NCBI GenBank assembly: GCA_902771735.1
Contig: CACXXO010000005.1
Coordinates: forward strand, 1 to 64,000
Reading direction: 5' to 3'
Length of the DNA stretch: 64,000 bases
Source of the DNA: an uncultured Bacteroidota bacterium
GTDB lineage: Bacteria > Bacteroidota > Bacteroidia > Bacteroidales > P3
The position numbers and the translations under genes are program-made. The notes beneath the pieces were generated by a model that worked only from the letters and a program-made list of their open reading frames with translations, ran no database searches and had not been told where the DNA came from. Positions within the stretch are counted from its first letter, which is position 1, and each line of letters starts with the position of its first letter. Shown piece by piece: positions 48,001 through 56,900 of this stretch.

Positions 48001-51000
48001 TTTCAGCGTGATATATTTCCCCGAGCCGTCGTATCCGCTCATGTCGCCCCATAGGCGTTGCCATTCGCCCGGACGGGTCAGCACCAAGGTGTCGACGGGG
48101 GTGAAGGAGGCCAGCGTATCGGGAGCACGCAGCACTCCCAACAGCATCACCCCTTCGCCCAACCCCGATTCATTGGAGGCATATGCATGGAGGCTCACCG
48201 TCAGTGTGGACACATTCTCCATACGGGGCAGAACGACATAGCTGCTGTCTTTCACCAGCAGGCTGTGGCTGCCGTGGTGGTAGTTGCGGTCGCTCACGGC
48301 GTTCCTCGGATGCGACCAGTAGAAGGGGGTGTATCCGGTGGTGTATTCGAAGTCGTTGCAGTAGGGGGTGGCTCTCACACCCTCTTGGGTGTTGAACGAG
48401 AAGGACTCCTGATGGTCGTCGGGCAGGCTGCCGTCGGTGCCGCTGCTGGCGAGATAGACGCCTCCGTTGCCTCCGCAGTCGCACACCGCACGCAGCCGCA
48501 CGGTGTAGGGCATGTCGGGCGCAAGGCCGCCGATAACGGCCGGCGAGGTGGCGAAGGTGTCCCTCACCGTGAAGTTGTCGCCCGTAATGCTGATGTCGAG
48601 CGCTGCCCCGTGGCTCTCCCAGTTGAAAGTGAGCGAGGTACTGTCGATGCCCACCGTCACCCTGTCGACCAGGCAAGGCTCCACGCACAAGTCGTCGAGG
48701 AAAAGCCTCGTCTCGCTCGAGCTGCCGCCCACCAGCATGAGAACCACATGCTCGTGCAGGTTGCCGAGTACCGTGCGGTGGTGTTGCCACTGTTCTGTCT
48801 GCGAGAAGAGTATGGTGTCTATGGGGACAAACGATGCCATGTCGGCGATGTCGCCCATCTGGCCTACTATCAGCATGGCTCCCGTGGGATTCATGGTGAC
48901 GTTGGTCCAGAAAGCCAGCGTCAGATGCTCGCTGTTGCTGACAAAGTCAGGCAGGAGGGCTATGGTCTTTTTGGTGGCGGTGGCCGAGAAACGCAGGGAT
49001 TTGTCGGGCGAGCGGTTGCGCTCGGTGCTGACGATGGGGTATTCTCCGAAGTCCGATTTGCGGCGCCAGCTGGAGGGGAGGGCGTTGAGGGCGTCGAAAT
49101 TCTCGCAATAGGGGGCGTTGATGTCTGCTGCTGCTGTCTGCAGGCGGCAGGTCTGGTAGCGGCACTCTCCGGCGTCGCCTATGGGCCACAGGTGGACAGC
49201 ATAGAAGGTGCCGGGGGTCAAGCCGCTGAGGGTCAGGCTGTCGAGTCCCCGCACCGTGGTGCCCGTGCCGGGGGTGAAGTCGGCGGTGGCCGAAGCCACG
49301 GCGCTGTATTCCACCTCCACGCTGTCGCCCCGCAGGGTCTGCCAGCTGAGGTGTGCCGTGGTCTTGCCGATGGCGTCGGCGACGGCGTCGGCGATGGCGT
49401 CATGGTGCACCGCCAGGGCGTCGAGGTCCCAAGCCGTGGTGCTGCGCAGAGCCACCAGCCGTCCCTCGGGGACGACCAGCGTCGCCACATGGCGCTGCCA
49501 TCCGCTGCCGCCCGTGAGGGTGGCGGCGGAAACGAAGGTGCCGAAGGGATTGGCCATGAAGCCAACTTCCAAGGAGCCGGACCCATAGCCGTAGAATTCC
49601 ATCACCACGGTGTCGCCGTCGCTGTCCATGCGCGGCAGGGTCACTAACGACTGTGCCGCCAAGTGAAGGCTCCGGAGCCCTTCATAGGCGTTGGCCCCCA
49701 AGGTGGCGCTGCCTTGTCCGCACACCCATCCCTGCGGCAGCGTGCCGTCCTCCTCGAAGGTCATGCAAAAGGGGGGCGACACTTCGTGCAGGAAGGTCGT
49801 GATGGTGTGGCGGTCGGAGGGCAGGGGGCTGTCGCCACAGGCGGGTGCCACAATCAGGTCGTAGCTCGTCGATGCTTCCAATCCGTTGAGCACAAAGGGG
49901 TTCTGCGTGGCGGTGACCACGGTGCCGCTGCCGGCGGCAAAGCCGTGCGGACCGTATTCTATCGTCACCTCCGACCCCGTGGCGGGGGCCAGGGTGTCCC
50001 ATGCCACGCTCACCGAGAGGTCGGTGAGGTCGTAGAGGCGCACGCTGTCTATCAGGCAGTGGGCAAGCCGCAGGCTGCCGAGGTTCACGGTGCCTTCGCC
50101 AGTGGCCATCAGGGCGATATAGCGGCCTGTGCCGCTGTAGGATGCCAGGCTCACGGTGTGCCGTTGCAGGCTTTGGCCGACCGTCATGCTCTCTATGGCG
50201 ACGAAACTCTCGGCCTCTCCGGCATAGTCCATCACACCCACCGCGAGGGTCGTCGACCCGTCGCCCTGCAGAAGGAAGGTGAGCGCGAGCTGCGCTATCT
50301 CTATGTCGTCCAAGGGGAGCGGCAGCACCGCAAGGCTGCTGTCGCCTGCCACGTGGAGCGTCGTGTCGTTCATCCGGTAGGTGGTCGTCAGGCTCGGACC
50401 CGGCAGGGTGGTGGCGCTCACCTCCTGCCTCATGCTGCCGGCGCAGCCGAGGCTGAGGGTGTAGGTCGTCGCGGGGGTGAGGCCTGTGAGCGTCAGCGGC
50501 GAGACGGCGTTGTCTACCGTCACTCCATTGTATTCCAGACTGACGGCGCCGACGCCGAAGCGCTCCCATTCCACCGTCAGGCTGTTGTGCCCCAGGTGGT
50601 AGACCCTCGGGAGGAGGGTGCCGCACCCTTCAAGGCGCAGGTTGTCGATATAGCATTGGCTGGCTTCGGCTTGCAGGGCGCGTTGCAGGCGGAAGGCTAA
50701 ACGGCGGCCGGTGCCGGTATAGGCGCCGAGGTCCACCACCACCTCTTTCCAGCGCCGCCCCTGGTCGGCATGGATGGTGTCGAGGGGCACGAAGTTGCGC
50801 GTGTAGCGGTTGGTGTCGTCGCAGATGCCCACCTCTAAGGCCACCGAGGTGCTCGGGGCGTAGAAATGGAAGCGGGCGTAGATGCCCGACGACAGGTCGG
50901 CGTCGACCTCGGGGCCGATGGCCATGCTGTAGTGGCTGCCCGTCAGGGTGCCGGAGTAGAGCATCAGCGACGCTGTGCCGTCGAAATGAACGGAAGTGTC

Positions 51001-51192
51001 CACATGCGGCACCGCGCCGAGGTCGTAGTTGTGGCTGGCGGCCCAGCAGGGCGGCATCAGTGTGGCACCGCTGCCATAGGAGTCGAAACCCTCGCTCCAC
51101 GGCAGCGCCTCGGGGACACAACCCGTCTGGGACGTCGCCACACCGGCAACGCCCAGCAAAAGAGCTGTTATTATAAAACGCAACATGCGCAT
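42019..51192 (-). CDS. 3057-residue type IX-secreted (type B) giant surface protein
   Basis: A signal peptide (MRMLRFIITALLLGVAGVATSQ) is followed by about ten repeats of a jellyroll-plus-Fn3 pair with the recurrent signature EYGPxGFxxGxGT (for example EYGPHGFAAGSGTV, EYGPEGFVPGNGT). A longer Ig-like section carries the WYVNGIIQAE and LSISYDYDCDSL segments. Around residues 2430-2800 are five or more repeats with xGCDSxxxLxLTx text, familiar from SprB-like and other Bacteroidetes adhesins. The last ~90 residues (APNAFTPDRDNNNLFLIQGI ... GYVWHLRYT-type end) form a type B sorting domain. The product should be a very long cell-surface adhesin or gliding-type filament. It is monocistronic. Confidence 0.88.
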   Translation of the reverse strand: MRMLRFIITALLLGVAGVATSQTGCVPEALPWSEGFDSYGSGATLMPPCWAASHNYDLGAVPHVDTSVHFDGTASLMLYSGTLTGSHYSMAIGPEVDADLSSGIYARFHFYAPSTSVALEVGICDDTNRYTRNFVPLDTIHADQGRRWKEVVVDLGAYTGTGRRLAFRLQRALQAEASQCYIDNLRLEGCGTLLPRVYHLGHNSLTVEWERFGVGAVSLEYNGVTVDNAVSPLTLTGLTPATTYTLSLGCAGSMRQEVSATTLPGPSLTTTYRMNDTTLHVAGDSSLAVLPLPLDDIEIAQLALTFLLQGDGSTTLAVGVMDYAGEAESFVAIESMTVGQSLQRHTVSLASYSGTGRYIALMATGEGTVNLGSLRLAHCLIDSVRLYDLTDLSVSVAWDTLAPATGSEVTIEYGPHGFAAGSGTVVTATQNPFVLNGLEASTSYDLIVAPACGDSPLPSDRHTITTFLHEVSPPFCMTFEEDGTLPQGWVCGQGSATLGANAYEGLRSLHLAAQSLVTLPRMDSDGDTVVMEFYGYGSGSLEVGFMANPFGTFVSAATLTGGSGWQRHVATLVVPEGRLVALRSTTAWDLDALAVHHDAIADAVADAIGKTTAHLSWQTLRGDSVEVEYSAVASATADFTPGTGTTVRGLDSLTLSGLTPGTFYAVHLWPIGDAGECRYQTCRLQTAAADINAPYCENFDALNALPSSWRRKSDFGEYPIVSTERNRSPDKSLRFSATATKKTIALLPDFVSNSEHLTLAFWTNVTMNPTGAMLIVGQMGDIADMASFVPIDTILFSQTEQWQHHRTVLGNLHEHVVLMLVGGSSSETRLFLDDLCVEPCLVDRVTVGIDSTSLTFNWESHGAALDISITGDNFTVRDTFATSPAVIGGLAPDMPYTVRLRAVCDCGGNGGVYLASSGTDGSLPDDHQESFSFNTQEGVRATPYCNDFEYTTGYTPFYWSHPRNAVSDRNYHHGSHSLLVKDSSYVVLPRMENVSTLTVSLHAYASNESGLGEGVMLLGVLRAPDTLASFTPVDTLVLTRPGEWQRLWGDMSGYDGSGKYITLKIKPTDTCTFFLDNLNVSPCAIGAAEVDEGGVVQWESLHTPTKVAIEYGSQGFPQGSGHRDTATASPYTLQNLTAGENYDIYLTPICGEATSCDAVKVTLGAAASTPYCEHFESAPPAGMPTGWSMGRTYGGTPSIATGDNQRLSLRGHAAVTHRSIAVLPLLSSHDTLQLSMSLHAEGLNSRLAIGHIATNADPNTFVATDTLVPTDANSWQRFSSIVDLPAGRRLAVSCFSVNQSDAQVRIDSLAVTRGLSPALSATSARTLTIGGTTGFVEYGPQGFTQGNGTTARLTADGLTIEGLTPENEYWIYTREDSLTLTCMPPAKIRMPAEAALPYCLGDTLFAQLQLPEVAIDSLRHLHLHITADGYCQLEVGVMDGDGDWEHLVAVDTFTVADGIRQTAHIALERYTGNGRFVGLRSLTGNATIRSLTATTCSWPTLEGGDDNSVLLVGTGDMEYGPEGFVPGNGTVANIVDSLRIPLADNSRYDFYPLCSGDTPCYSPLQWESSSEVELPYCITFGNTLPTGWTTSTNAPGSNAIHLADGALALTAAPHRVVEVKLPIMQEHSVVVDMEILLSGNDVHLLLGADTVAAAAGTWEAVRVRAVHGGRLTFRATGDGTVRLRNLSVNTCALPRELTIGQPGGRGVELSWDTADADNPFFVEYRPAGSTAGVAVRASEPPLTLHLLPDTSYTLFLLCDSLGTTCREPLTITTLSDPLPLPYCTSFNINSPSYTLPEEWYTVESDRRTYLVMPQFNVATLQSTNILIIARMQHLGQSMTLGAMSDAGDPETFDSLVTFMAEDGNSGRFFHSLANYYGNGRFLALRIDSEGSIVIDHLSVDTCAAYNFAMTETETDHIVIEWEQQGSPTVTVEYGPVGFNEGQGTMVTATTSPLLIDSLAPLTDYAFLVSSHCDEMSCRVALVDSFLTFIPKGGTGCIDYTDLHASYVSCKYGSYSNPTEFTGVIDRGYMSAASRHTVHFDTTERDARTGNLLRTVPPGEQASVRLGNWSSNINPQAESITYALTVDTNDFSLLVLRYAAVLQDPEHSADLQPRFRLQILNQNNEVIDACSAADFIANPSLNWNIAANDVLWKDWTTVGVDLTSYAGQTIFIRLITNDCGEGSHFGYAYFTLGCSSKRMRSEGCSYVPNNRFTVPSGFNYQWYSNLDTTIISDSSSIWVPSDNNLIYFCQLSFIDNPECHFTMSAFAGARFPLAIIDTSLALANCAFDLTLIDHSTISGDGITPIGTGESCETSLWLLPDSTTSDAPTLTLHLTDTGSYDIGLVAGIADNQCLDTVHHTIHIAYPYPAVTLDGRNERCLDDPAEVLALANAALSDWEGHLLALTPLADTTVTVSATDSNGCLHSFTHTLIVHPVFHIEDSVAVCSSNLSHTWRDTTLSFTIADSALSATLHRQTAYGCDSTMTLALTLWPSYDIHHTDTLCDNQTLDFFDTVLNTTGDYLHSDATTHGCDSLVTMHLNVMPTYLVLDSLVACDSLRWQDGTLYTADTTGSLHVLPSIHGCDSTIELHLTIHPSYHQQYRDSVCNSLDTYVWLDTLLTLDPSLDDITATLVRHTVHACDSIHTLELTLMPTYDVHLHDTLCHDSQIPFFDTILTSTGDYLHSGTTTFGCDSLVTMHLEIVPRLFGNDTLVVCDSMTWINSITYYRDTAGVSDTLLSLRGCDSVRTLYLTVNQSTYELTVDTFCNGSQYQFRDHIFTNSVSFADTIPTVKGCDSVMALDLTRLEIPQLSISYDYDCDSLHYHLNVHSDVPYLLWTSTPYDNLIDGHEHDSLFTAYPKTNTTYTLYADYAADPHCPVTTTLSLSPAQKPIAKMRVNPSALVLPENELDAYDNSAEYAERAWYVNGIIQAETSRHLHLVVPTDRDTVELALVLSDHHCDDTALALIPLLYSTLAAPNAFTPDRDNNNLFLIQGIGIIQAEVRIYNRHGMLVFHTTDINQPWDGRNIAGEPCPTGNYVWHLRYTSVTRPGAFREESGTVLLIR

Positions 51193-51220
51193 TACAAAAC
51201 CAAGTAACGCGCATGTTGCG
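51179..51220. repeat. Perfect 12-bp inverted repeat over the giant gene's start codon
   Basis: CGCAACATGCGC at 51179-51190 and its complement at 51209-51220, separated by 18 nt. The ATG (51190-51192 on the minus strand) and the next Met codon lie in or at the edge of one arm. In RNA it would form a hairpin masking the start of the 3057-aa protein. Confidence 0.75.
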
Positions 51221-51245
51221 AAAATATTGTGTACCTGCTGTTTTT

Positions 51246-52622
51246 TTAGCCGAGGCGTTTGAACTGGCAGGTGAAGTGGCGCATGAGCTCGGCCTCCCAG
51301 GTAATCTCCAAACCGCGCTTGATGGTGTCGCGACGGTCGTAGACATTCTTCAGGGCGGCGGCGATGACGTCCATGTGGTTGTTGGTGTACACGCGGCGCG
51401 GGATGCAGAGGCGCACGAAGTCGTTGCCACCGAAGCGGTTCTCGCGGGTCACGGGGTCGCGGTCGGCCAGCACATAGCCGATCTCGCAGGCGCGGATACC
51501 GGCCTCGAGGTAGAGCTCGCAGGTCAGCGTCTGGGCGGGGAACTCCTCCTTGGGGATGTTGGTGAGCACCTTGTCGGCGTCGACGAAGATGGCGTGGCCA
51601 CCGGCGGGGCGCTGGTAGGGGATGCCGTACTCGTCGAGCTTCTGAGCCAGGTAATGGACCTGCTTGATGCGGGTCTCAACCATCTCGAACTCAATGTTCT
51701 CCTGCAGGCCGACAGCCAAGGCGTCCATGTCGCGGCCGTTCATACCGCCGTAGGTCAGGAAGCCCTCGAAGGGGATGCAGAACATCTTGGCACCTTCGTA
51801 CCACTCCTGCTTGTTGGTGGCGATGAAGCCGCCCATGTTCACCAGGCCGTCCTTCTTGGCGCTCATGGTCATGCTGTCGGCATAGCTGAACATCTCCTTG
51901 CAGATCTCGCGGAGGGTCTTGTTCTCATAGCCTTTCTCGCGGGTCTTGATGAAGTAGGCGTTCTCGATGAAGCGGGCGCTGTCGATGTTGACGGGCACGC
52001 CGTATTTGTGGCAGAGCTCGCAGGTCTCGCGGATGTTCTGCATGCTCACGGGCTGGCCGCCGACGGTGTTGTTGGTCACGGTGAGCACCATGAAGGGCAC
52101 GTTGCCCTTGTTCTCTTTCAGTATCTTCTCGAGCTTCTCCAGGTCGACATTGCCTTTGAAGGGGACCTCGAGCTGGGTGTCATAAGCCTCCTTGACGGTC
52201 ACGTCGATGGCGAAGGCCTTGCGGCTCTCGATGTGGCCCTTGGTGGTGTCGAAGTGGGCGTTGCCGGGGATGATCTGGCCGGGTTTCACCAGGTAGCTGA
52301 ACAGCACGTTCTCGGCTGCGCGGCCCTGATGGGTGGGGATGACATACTCGAAACCGGTGATTTCGGTGATGGTGTCCTTCATGTGGAAGAACGAGCGGGC
52401 GCCGCCGTAGCTCTCGTCGCCCTGCATCATGGCGGCCCACTGGCGGTCGCTCATGGCGCCCGTGCCCGAGTCGGTCAGCAAGTCGATGTAGACATAGTCG
52501 CTCTTCAGCATGAACACATTCTGATGGGCTTCGTTGAGCCATTTCTCGCGCTGCTCGCGAGTGCTCTTCTTGATGGGTTCAACCATCTTGATTTTCCAAG
52601 CTTCTGCAAAAGGAAGTTCCAT
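51246..52622 (-). CDS. tnaA: Tryptophanase
   Basis: A 458-residue fold-type I PLP lyase that splits tryptophan to indole, pyruvate and ammonia. Motifs are DLLTDSGTGAMSDRQW, PTHQGRAAENV, SARFIENAYFI and the PLP-lysine region MSAKKDGLVNMGG. Its overall sequence is also close to tyrosine phenol-lyase. However, it has GIRACEIG where the latter has a critical Arg (VRSMERG type), so tryptophanase is the better call. It is a single gene with a leader of about 215 nt from the promoter at 52842-52849, and overlaps no neighbour. The giant surface-protein gene starts 54 nt downstream. Confidence 0.9.
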   Translation of the reverse strand: MELPFAEAWKIKMVEPIKKSTREQREKWLNEAHQNVFMLKSDYVYIDLLTDSGTGAMSDRQWAAMMQGDESYGGARSFFHMKDTITEITGFEYVIPTHQGRAAENVLFSYLVKPGQIIPGNAHFDTTKGHIESRKAFAIDVTVKEAYDTQLEVPFKGNVDLEKLEKILKENKGNVPFMVLTVTNNTVGGQPVSMQNIRETCELCHKYGVPVNIDSARFIENAYFIKTREKGYENKTLREICKEMFSYADSMTMSAKKDGLVNMGGFIATNKQEWYEGAKMFCIPFEGFLTYGGMNGRDMDALAVGLQENIEFEMVETRIKQVHYLAQKLDEYGIPYQRPAGGHAIFVDADKVLTNIPKEEFPAQTLTCELYLEAGIRACEIGYVLADRDPVTRENRFGGNDFVRLCIPRRVYTNNHMDVIAAALKNVYDRRDTIKRGLEITWEAELMRHFTCQFKRLG

Positions 52623-52753
52623 AATCTTTTGATTTTTTTATTGTTGATATGTTAAAAATTCATAAATACGTCCCACGGCAGCCACTTCTGGCTCACCTCG
52701 AATCAAGAATAAGATGTTTTGCAAGCAAACTCTTTACTCTCAACTCTTAATTT

Positions 52754-52831
52754 TTAACTAAAGCAAATGTCTCTCTTCTTGATGTTTAAGAAGAGTTTGT
52801 GGAGGGTCATATGAGGGTTGTACAGCGTCAT
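52754..52831 (-). CDS. Possible leader peptide ahead of tnaA
   Basis: A 25-residue open frame (MTLYNPHMTLHKLFLNIKKR, then DICFS) begins about 5 nt after the likely transcription start and ends about 130 nt before the tnaA ATG. It sits where TnaC sits in enterobacteria. It contains no Trp codon, so a TnaC-like tryptophan-sensing mechanism is not supported, and it may be random. Confidence 0.25.
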   Translation of the reverse strand: MTLYNPHMTLHKLFLNIKKRDICFS

Positions 52832-52841
52832 ACTACGGCTG

Positions 52842-52849
52842 CAAAAATA
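52842..52849 (-). promoter_or_regulatory. -7 element of tnaA
   Basis: Read on the minus strand this is TATTTTTG followed by CA. It lies 220 nt upstream of the start codon, giving an unusually long leader. Confidence 0.6.
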
Positions 52850-53430
52850 CAAAAAAAATTTAATCCTCCGCAATTTTTTTTTCAAATCGTCACTCCGCCG
52901 ATACCGGCCGTCCAACCCCCTGCCCCAAACCTGCACCCAAATGTTAAATTTCCTTAAAATACACCTTGTCTCCTCCTATCTAACTCTCACTAAACCAAGG
53001 GTAAAGAAGGAGAGGATAAAGAGGGGAGTAAGAGGGGAGTAAGAGGGGGTGCCTTGTTGGTACTGATTTTCAGGCACTTGACTTTGGGTTATGTTAAGCA
53101 GAATCCCTGCTCTTTGCCCGGCCTCCGCTCCTCCCCCCAGGACGACTCCGCGTTCGGCCAAAAACGGTAAACGATACCCTGAATTTAAACCGGATTTACA
53201 GATTTCAGTTCCCGAAATTTTTCCTCGCGTGTGTGATTTTTTTTTGTATTTATGAAAAAGAGTGTATCTTTGCATTTTGGACTATGTTTTGATGTATTGT
53301 CTAAAATGGTAATACTCAACGCGATATTATATAATTTTAATAATGCCGCTTTGCTAGAAGGGCGGAAAAAAATGACAAAAAGTAACTAACAGAGGAAAAC
53401 AACAGACAAGTAAGTAAAACCACGAACGAT
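52850..53430. other. Long spacer before the nucleotidyltransferase gene
   Basis: No gene is supported here. It contains a GAGGGGAGTAA direct repeat (about 53020-53045), a Pro-rich low-complexity frame that looks accidental, the promoter at 53265-53272, a 120-nt AT-rich leader, and the first copy of the duplicated leader at 53395-53434. Confidence 0.55.
53265..53272 (+). promoter_or_regulatory. -7 element of the nucleotidyltransferase / giant-protein unit
   Basis: TATCTTTG followed by CA, with a TTG at 53244-53246. The leader to the first ATG is about 150 nt. Confidence 0.6.
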
Positions 53431-53434
53431 ATGA
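53395..53434 (+). repeat. Duplicated leader, copy 1 (before the nucleotidyltransferase)
   Basis: GAAAACAACAGACAAG through AACGATATGA is repeated at 53875-53914 with five differences in 40 bases. Both copies end exactly at a start codon. The repeat supports the choice of start for both genes. Confidence 0.8.
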
Positions 53435-53745
53435 CCGACGAAACAATGAGAGAAAGAATCAAAGCCAATGTGCTGGAGGTGGAGCCTTCGGCAGAGGTAT
53501 GGCTGTATGGCTCTCGCTCACGTGGCACCGCCCGCGAGGATTCCGACTGGGATGTCCTCGTCCTGTCGCCGCGCGACACGTTGTCGGTCAAAGAGGAGGG
53601 ATACTTCATCGACCACATGACCGACCTGATGATAGAGACCGGCCAGGTGGTGCACCTGTTCGCCTATGGCAAGAACGACTGGCACAGCCGTCACCGTATC
53701 ACACCATTCTACCAGAACATCACCCGCGAGGCAATAAAACTATAA
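53431..53745 (+). CDS. Minimal nucleotidyltransferase (MNT) domain protein
   Basis: A 104-residue protein of the DNA polymerase beta superfamily. The glycine motif GSRSRGTARE (Gly27-Glu36) leads into the metal-binding D39-x-D41 of SDWDVLVL, followed by the third acidic position further on. Such small proteins usually act as antitoxins or AMP-transferases paired with a HEPN protein, but no HEPN gene is adjacent. Instead it shares a duplicated leader with the giant secreted-protein gene 145 nt downstream, hinting at common expression. Confidence 0.8.
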   Translation: MTDETMRERIKANVLEVEPSAEVWLYGSRSRGTAREDSDWDVLVLSPRDTLSVKEEGYFIDHMTDLMIETGQVVHLFAYGKNDWHSRHRITPFYQNITREAIKL

Positions 53746-53874
53746 AGGACAAAACACGATCAACCGGCAAGACCGCGAATAGCACGAAGGAACAGCAAGG
53801 GTAAAGATATGAACACCACCGAGAACCGCAAAGAGATAGCATTTGGTTGACGAACTAGTGATTGAAATAAAAAA

Positions 53875-53914
53875 GAAAACAACAGACAAATGAATAAAAC
53901 CACACACGATATGA
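53875..53914 (+). repeat. Duplicated leader, copy 2 (before the giant solenoid gene)
   Basis: The same element as 53395-53434. By comparison, the proper start of the giant gene is the ATG at 53911 rather than the upstream in-frame ATG at 53890; the first copy has GTA at the equivalent place. Confidence 0.8.
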
Positions 53915-56900
53915 ACACAATCATGCAACGAATGAAAGGTTTGAAAAGAGCGATAGTGCTCGCGGGGCTGATCCTGGCGGGCCTGGCGCCGGCATGGGCG
54001 GCCAAATATGTGTTTGTCTACAACAATGGCTACCTGTCGGTGAACAACAGCGGGCAGGTGGCCAACACCACCACGTTTTCTGCAGGATGTGTGTGGACCT
54101 GCGTGTCGAGTACCAGCACGTTGACCGAGACAACGCTGAGCACCACCTCGCGCTACCTGTACACCGTCGTCAACGGTACCCGCTATTGGATGGTGGTGAC
54201 CGGCACTATCACCGATGGTATGGCCATCAGCGTCAGCACCACGGCTCCGGCTAACGCCTATTGGAGAAATAGCGACAACAGACTATTCTTTTATAACAAC
54301 ACAACCTACTATGTCTACTATAGAACAAGTTGGAAAATAAGTAGTTCACAAAGCACTAGATATAACCAAAGGAATAATCAAAACTTGTATTATGCATATA
54401 CTACCGAATACCGTTCCACCACCACAGCTGGCACTAACCAGGCTCAATCCACCAATACTGAGTACGATTTGTCTGCTGCCACCATCAGCCCCTCTACGGC
54501 AAGTCTCTACAACGGTGAGAACCAGACATTCAGCCATTCCGAGGCTACGATGACCACCACCACAGTAACCATCCCTGCACATGCCGTTTTCAACTCCAAC
54601 CAGCACTACTATTACGGCGGTTCCGGCAACGCCTACCTTACCACCAATACGGAGGATTTTGCCACCAGAGTAACGGGAGACCCCTCTTCGGCAGGTATTA
54701 CCTATGAATGGAGTCTGAGCAGCACCACCTATGCTACGGTGAATCAAAACACGGGCGTGATGACTGTCAACTCAGCCCCCGCCACTGACCAAACCGTCAC
54801 CCTCACCCTCAGGACCGTCCATCTGGATCGCGGCCTTCAAAAGTATACTACGGCCACCGTGCACATCCTGGCCGAGACCGCCAATCCCGAGATATCGCTC
54901 TACGGCACCAATCAGGGTCAGATCAGCTGCGCCTCCGATGGCGCCACCATCTACTACACCCTCGACGGCAGCACCCCCGACGCGTCGAGCACCGTCTACA
55001 GCGGCCCCTTCACCCTGCCCTCCAATCCCACCACCGTCAAGGCCATAGCCATCCGCAACGGACATGCCTCGGGTGTTGTCACCCAGAGCCTCACCTGCCG
55101 TGTGGAGAAGCCGTCCATCACCATCGACAACAGCGGCCTGGCCACCGTTGCCTGCGCCACCGAGGGTGCCACCATCTACTACACCACCGACGGCAGCACC
55201 CCCACCACCTCGTCGGCTACCTACAGCGCCCCTGTGCAGCTCTCCAACCCGCAGACCATCAAGGCCATCGCCGTCAAGTCGGGCTATACCAACTCCGAAG
55301 TGGCTACTGCCGACTTCATCGCCAGCGGTGTTGGTGGCGGCAAGGTGATTCTCGACGACCGCGAGGACCATGCCTGGAGCTACTACAGCGACCCCGACTG
55401 CCCCATCCGCAGCCTCTCGCCTGCCGACGTGAAGATCACCTACTACGGCGACGGCATCATGATGAACAACACCAGCGACTATACCGCCGGTACATCCAAC
55501 TATGTTGAGCCCGGCAACAACGCCAACTATGTGGGCGGCGCCAAGACCAATGTGGGCGAGAACGAGAACACCTTCATCTACTTCAAGACCCTGGAGCGTG
55601 GTGCCAATACCCAGACGGCCTATACCTTCAGTTCGGGTAGCCAGTCGGCAGCGGCTTCGCGCTGCCCCTACACCACCATCCCCAACCCCTTCCAGGTGAG
55701 GCCCACCTATGGCACACCGCCGACATCGGGCAGGGCTGATTGGACCGGCTGGCGCGGATTCCAATGCTGGCGACTTAAGAGCGTCACGGGTGGTGCCGTC
55801 TATAGCGCCGCCAGCGGCGGCACAGCCCTTGCGCTGAATGCCATCATCAATGCTGAGACCGAGATCTACTTCGCCCCCAACAGCGAGTACGGCATGGAGG
55901 TGGAGCTGGAGGCCGTATGGGCCATAGCCTATTTGGTTTATGCAAACGGTGATGCTGACTGGTCCGTTCCCAACCATGCAGGTTTAGGCTATGAACGCAA
56001 CTTTGTGGTCTTGGCCTCTAATAAAGATTTCTATTTCGGTGGTGGCGGCAATGCTAATATCACGGATGTCAACCGACCGTCAACCATCTCTCCTTACCTC
56101 CCCAATGGTACATCGGGTAATAATCAAATAGGACGAGTTCGCGGAAATAATAATATTACGCTACAGGCCAATACCAAGTTTGAGAATGTGCAGTTCACCA
56201 ACATGAGTGGCAATACCATGACCGCTGCTGGGTTCAATCTTATTGTCGGCCGCGGATGCTCGGGAACGGTGGGAACTGTGAGAGGTTTATCGGGTAATCA
56301 GTCGAATGCCGTGAAATATACAATATGTCTTGAGAGCGGTACGTATGGCACATTTGCGCTGATAGACAATACCGCAAGGACATTTAGCAGTACGGTATCC
56401 ACACGTGCAGTATTTGGAAGTGATTACGACAGGGCTAAATCTGACAATGAAAAACTGAGCATAGCCGCAAACAGCACCGTTTATGGAGGTAACGCAATTC
56501 ATGTGTTTAACAGTAGTTCAAACCGAAATAACTTAACCTACGATTGGCTTATAAAAAGCGGTAGAGTTCAGGCGAGTAAATCGGTAACAGACGCAAATGC
56601 CGACGAATCTATTTATATTGGTAATTCCGGCAATAATGACAATACCAGATATATGGGTAAACGTCGCTTTATCATGGAAGGCGGCGAAATGGCAAGTTTG
56701 GCTGGCAGCTTGAACACGTATGGAACCAATCGTAATACTTATGTGGTCAATGATGGAGATGCAGTAGAGATTCGTATCAAGGGAGGAACCATTCGCGGTT
56801 CTGTCTATGGAGCTGCTGCATATGCTTCAGCAACAGGTAATCGAAGATTTCTTTTCACTGGAGGTGAAGTTAGAGGTTGGATAGCAGGTGGAGCCAATGG

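Noticed and set aside
52870-53230. A Pro/Arg-rich plus-strand frame and a minus-strand frame in the spacer before the nucleotidyltransferase
   Set aside because: There is no ribosome-binding site, family motif or conservation signal, and the direct repeats alone explain the composition.
53746-53889. A 13-codon frame starting near 53808 with a leader-like GATATGAACACC
   Set aside because: It is too short and lacks the rest of the duplicated leader; it may only reflect the AT-rich spacer.
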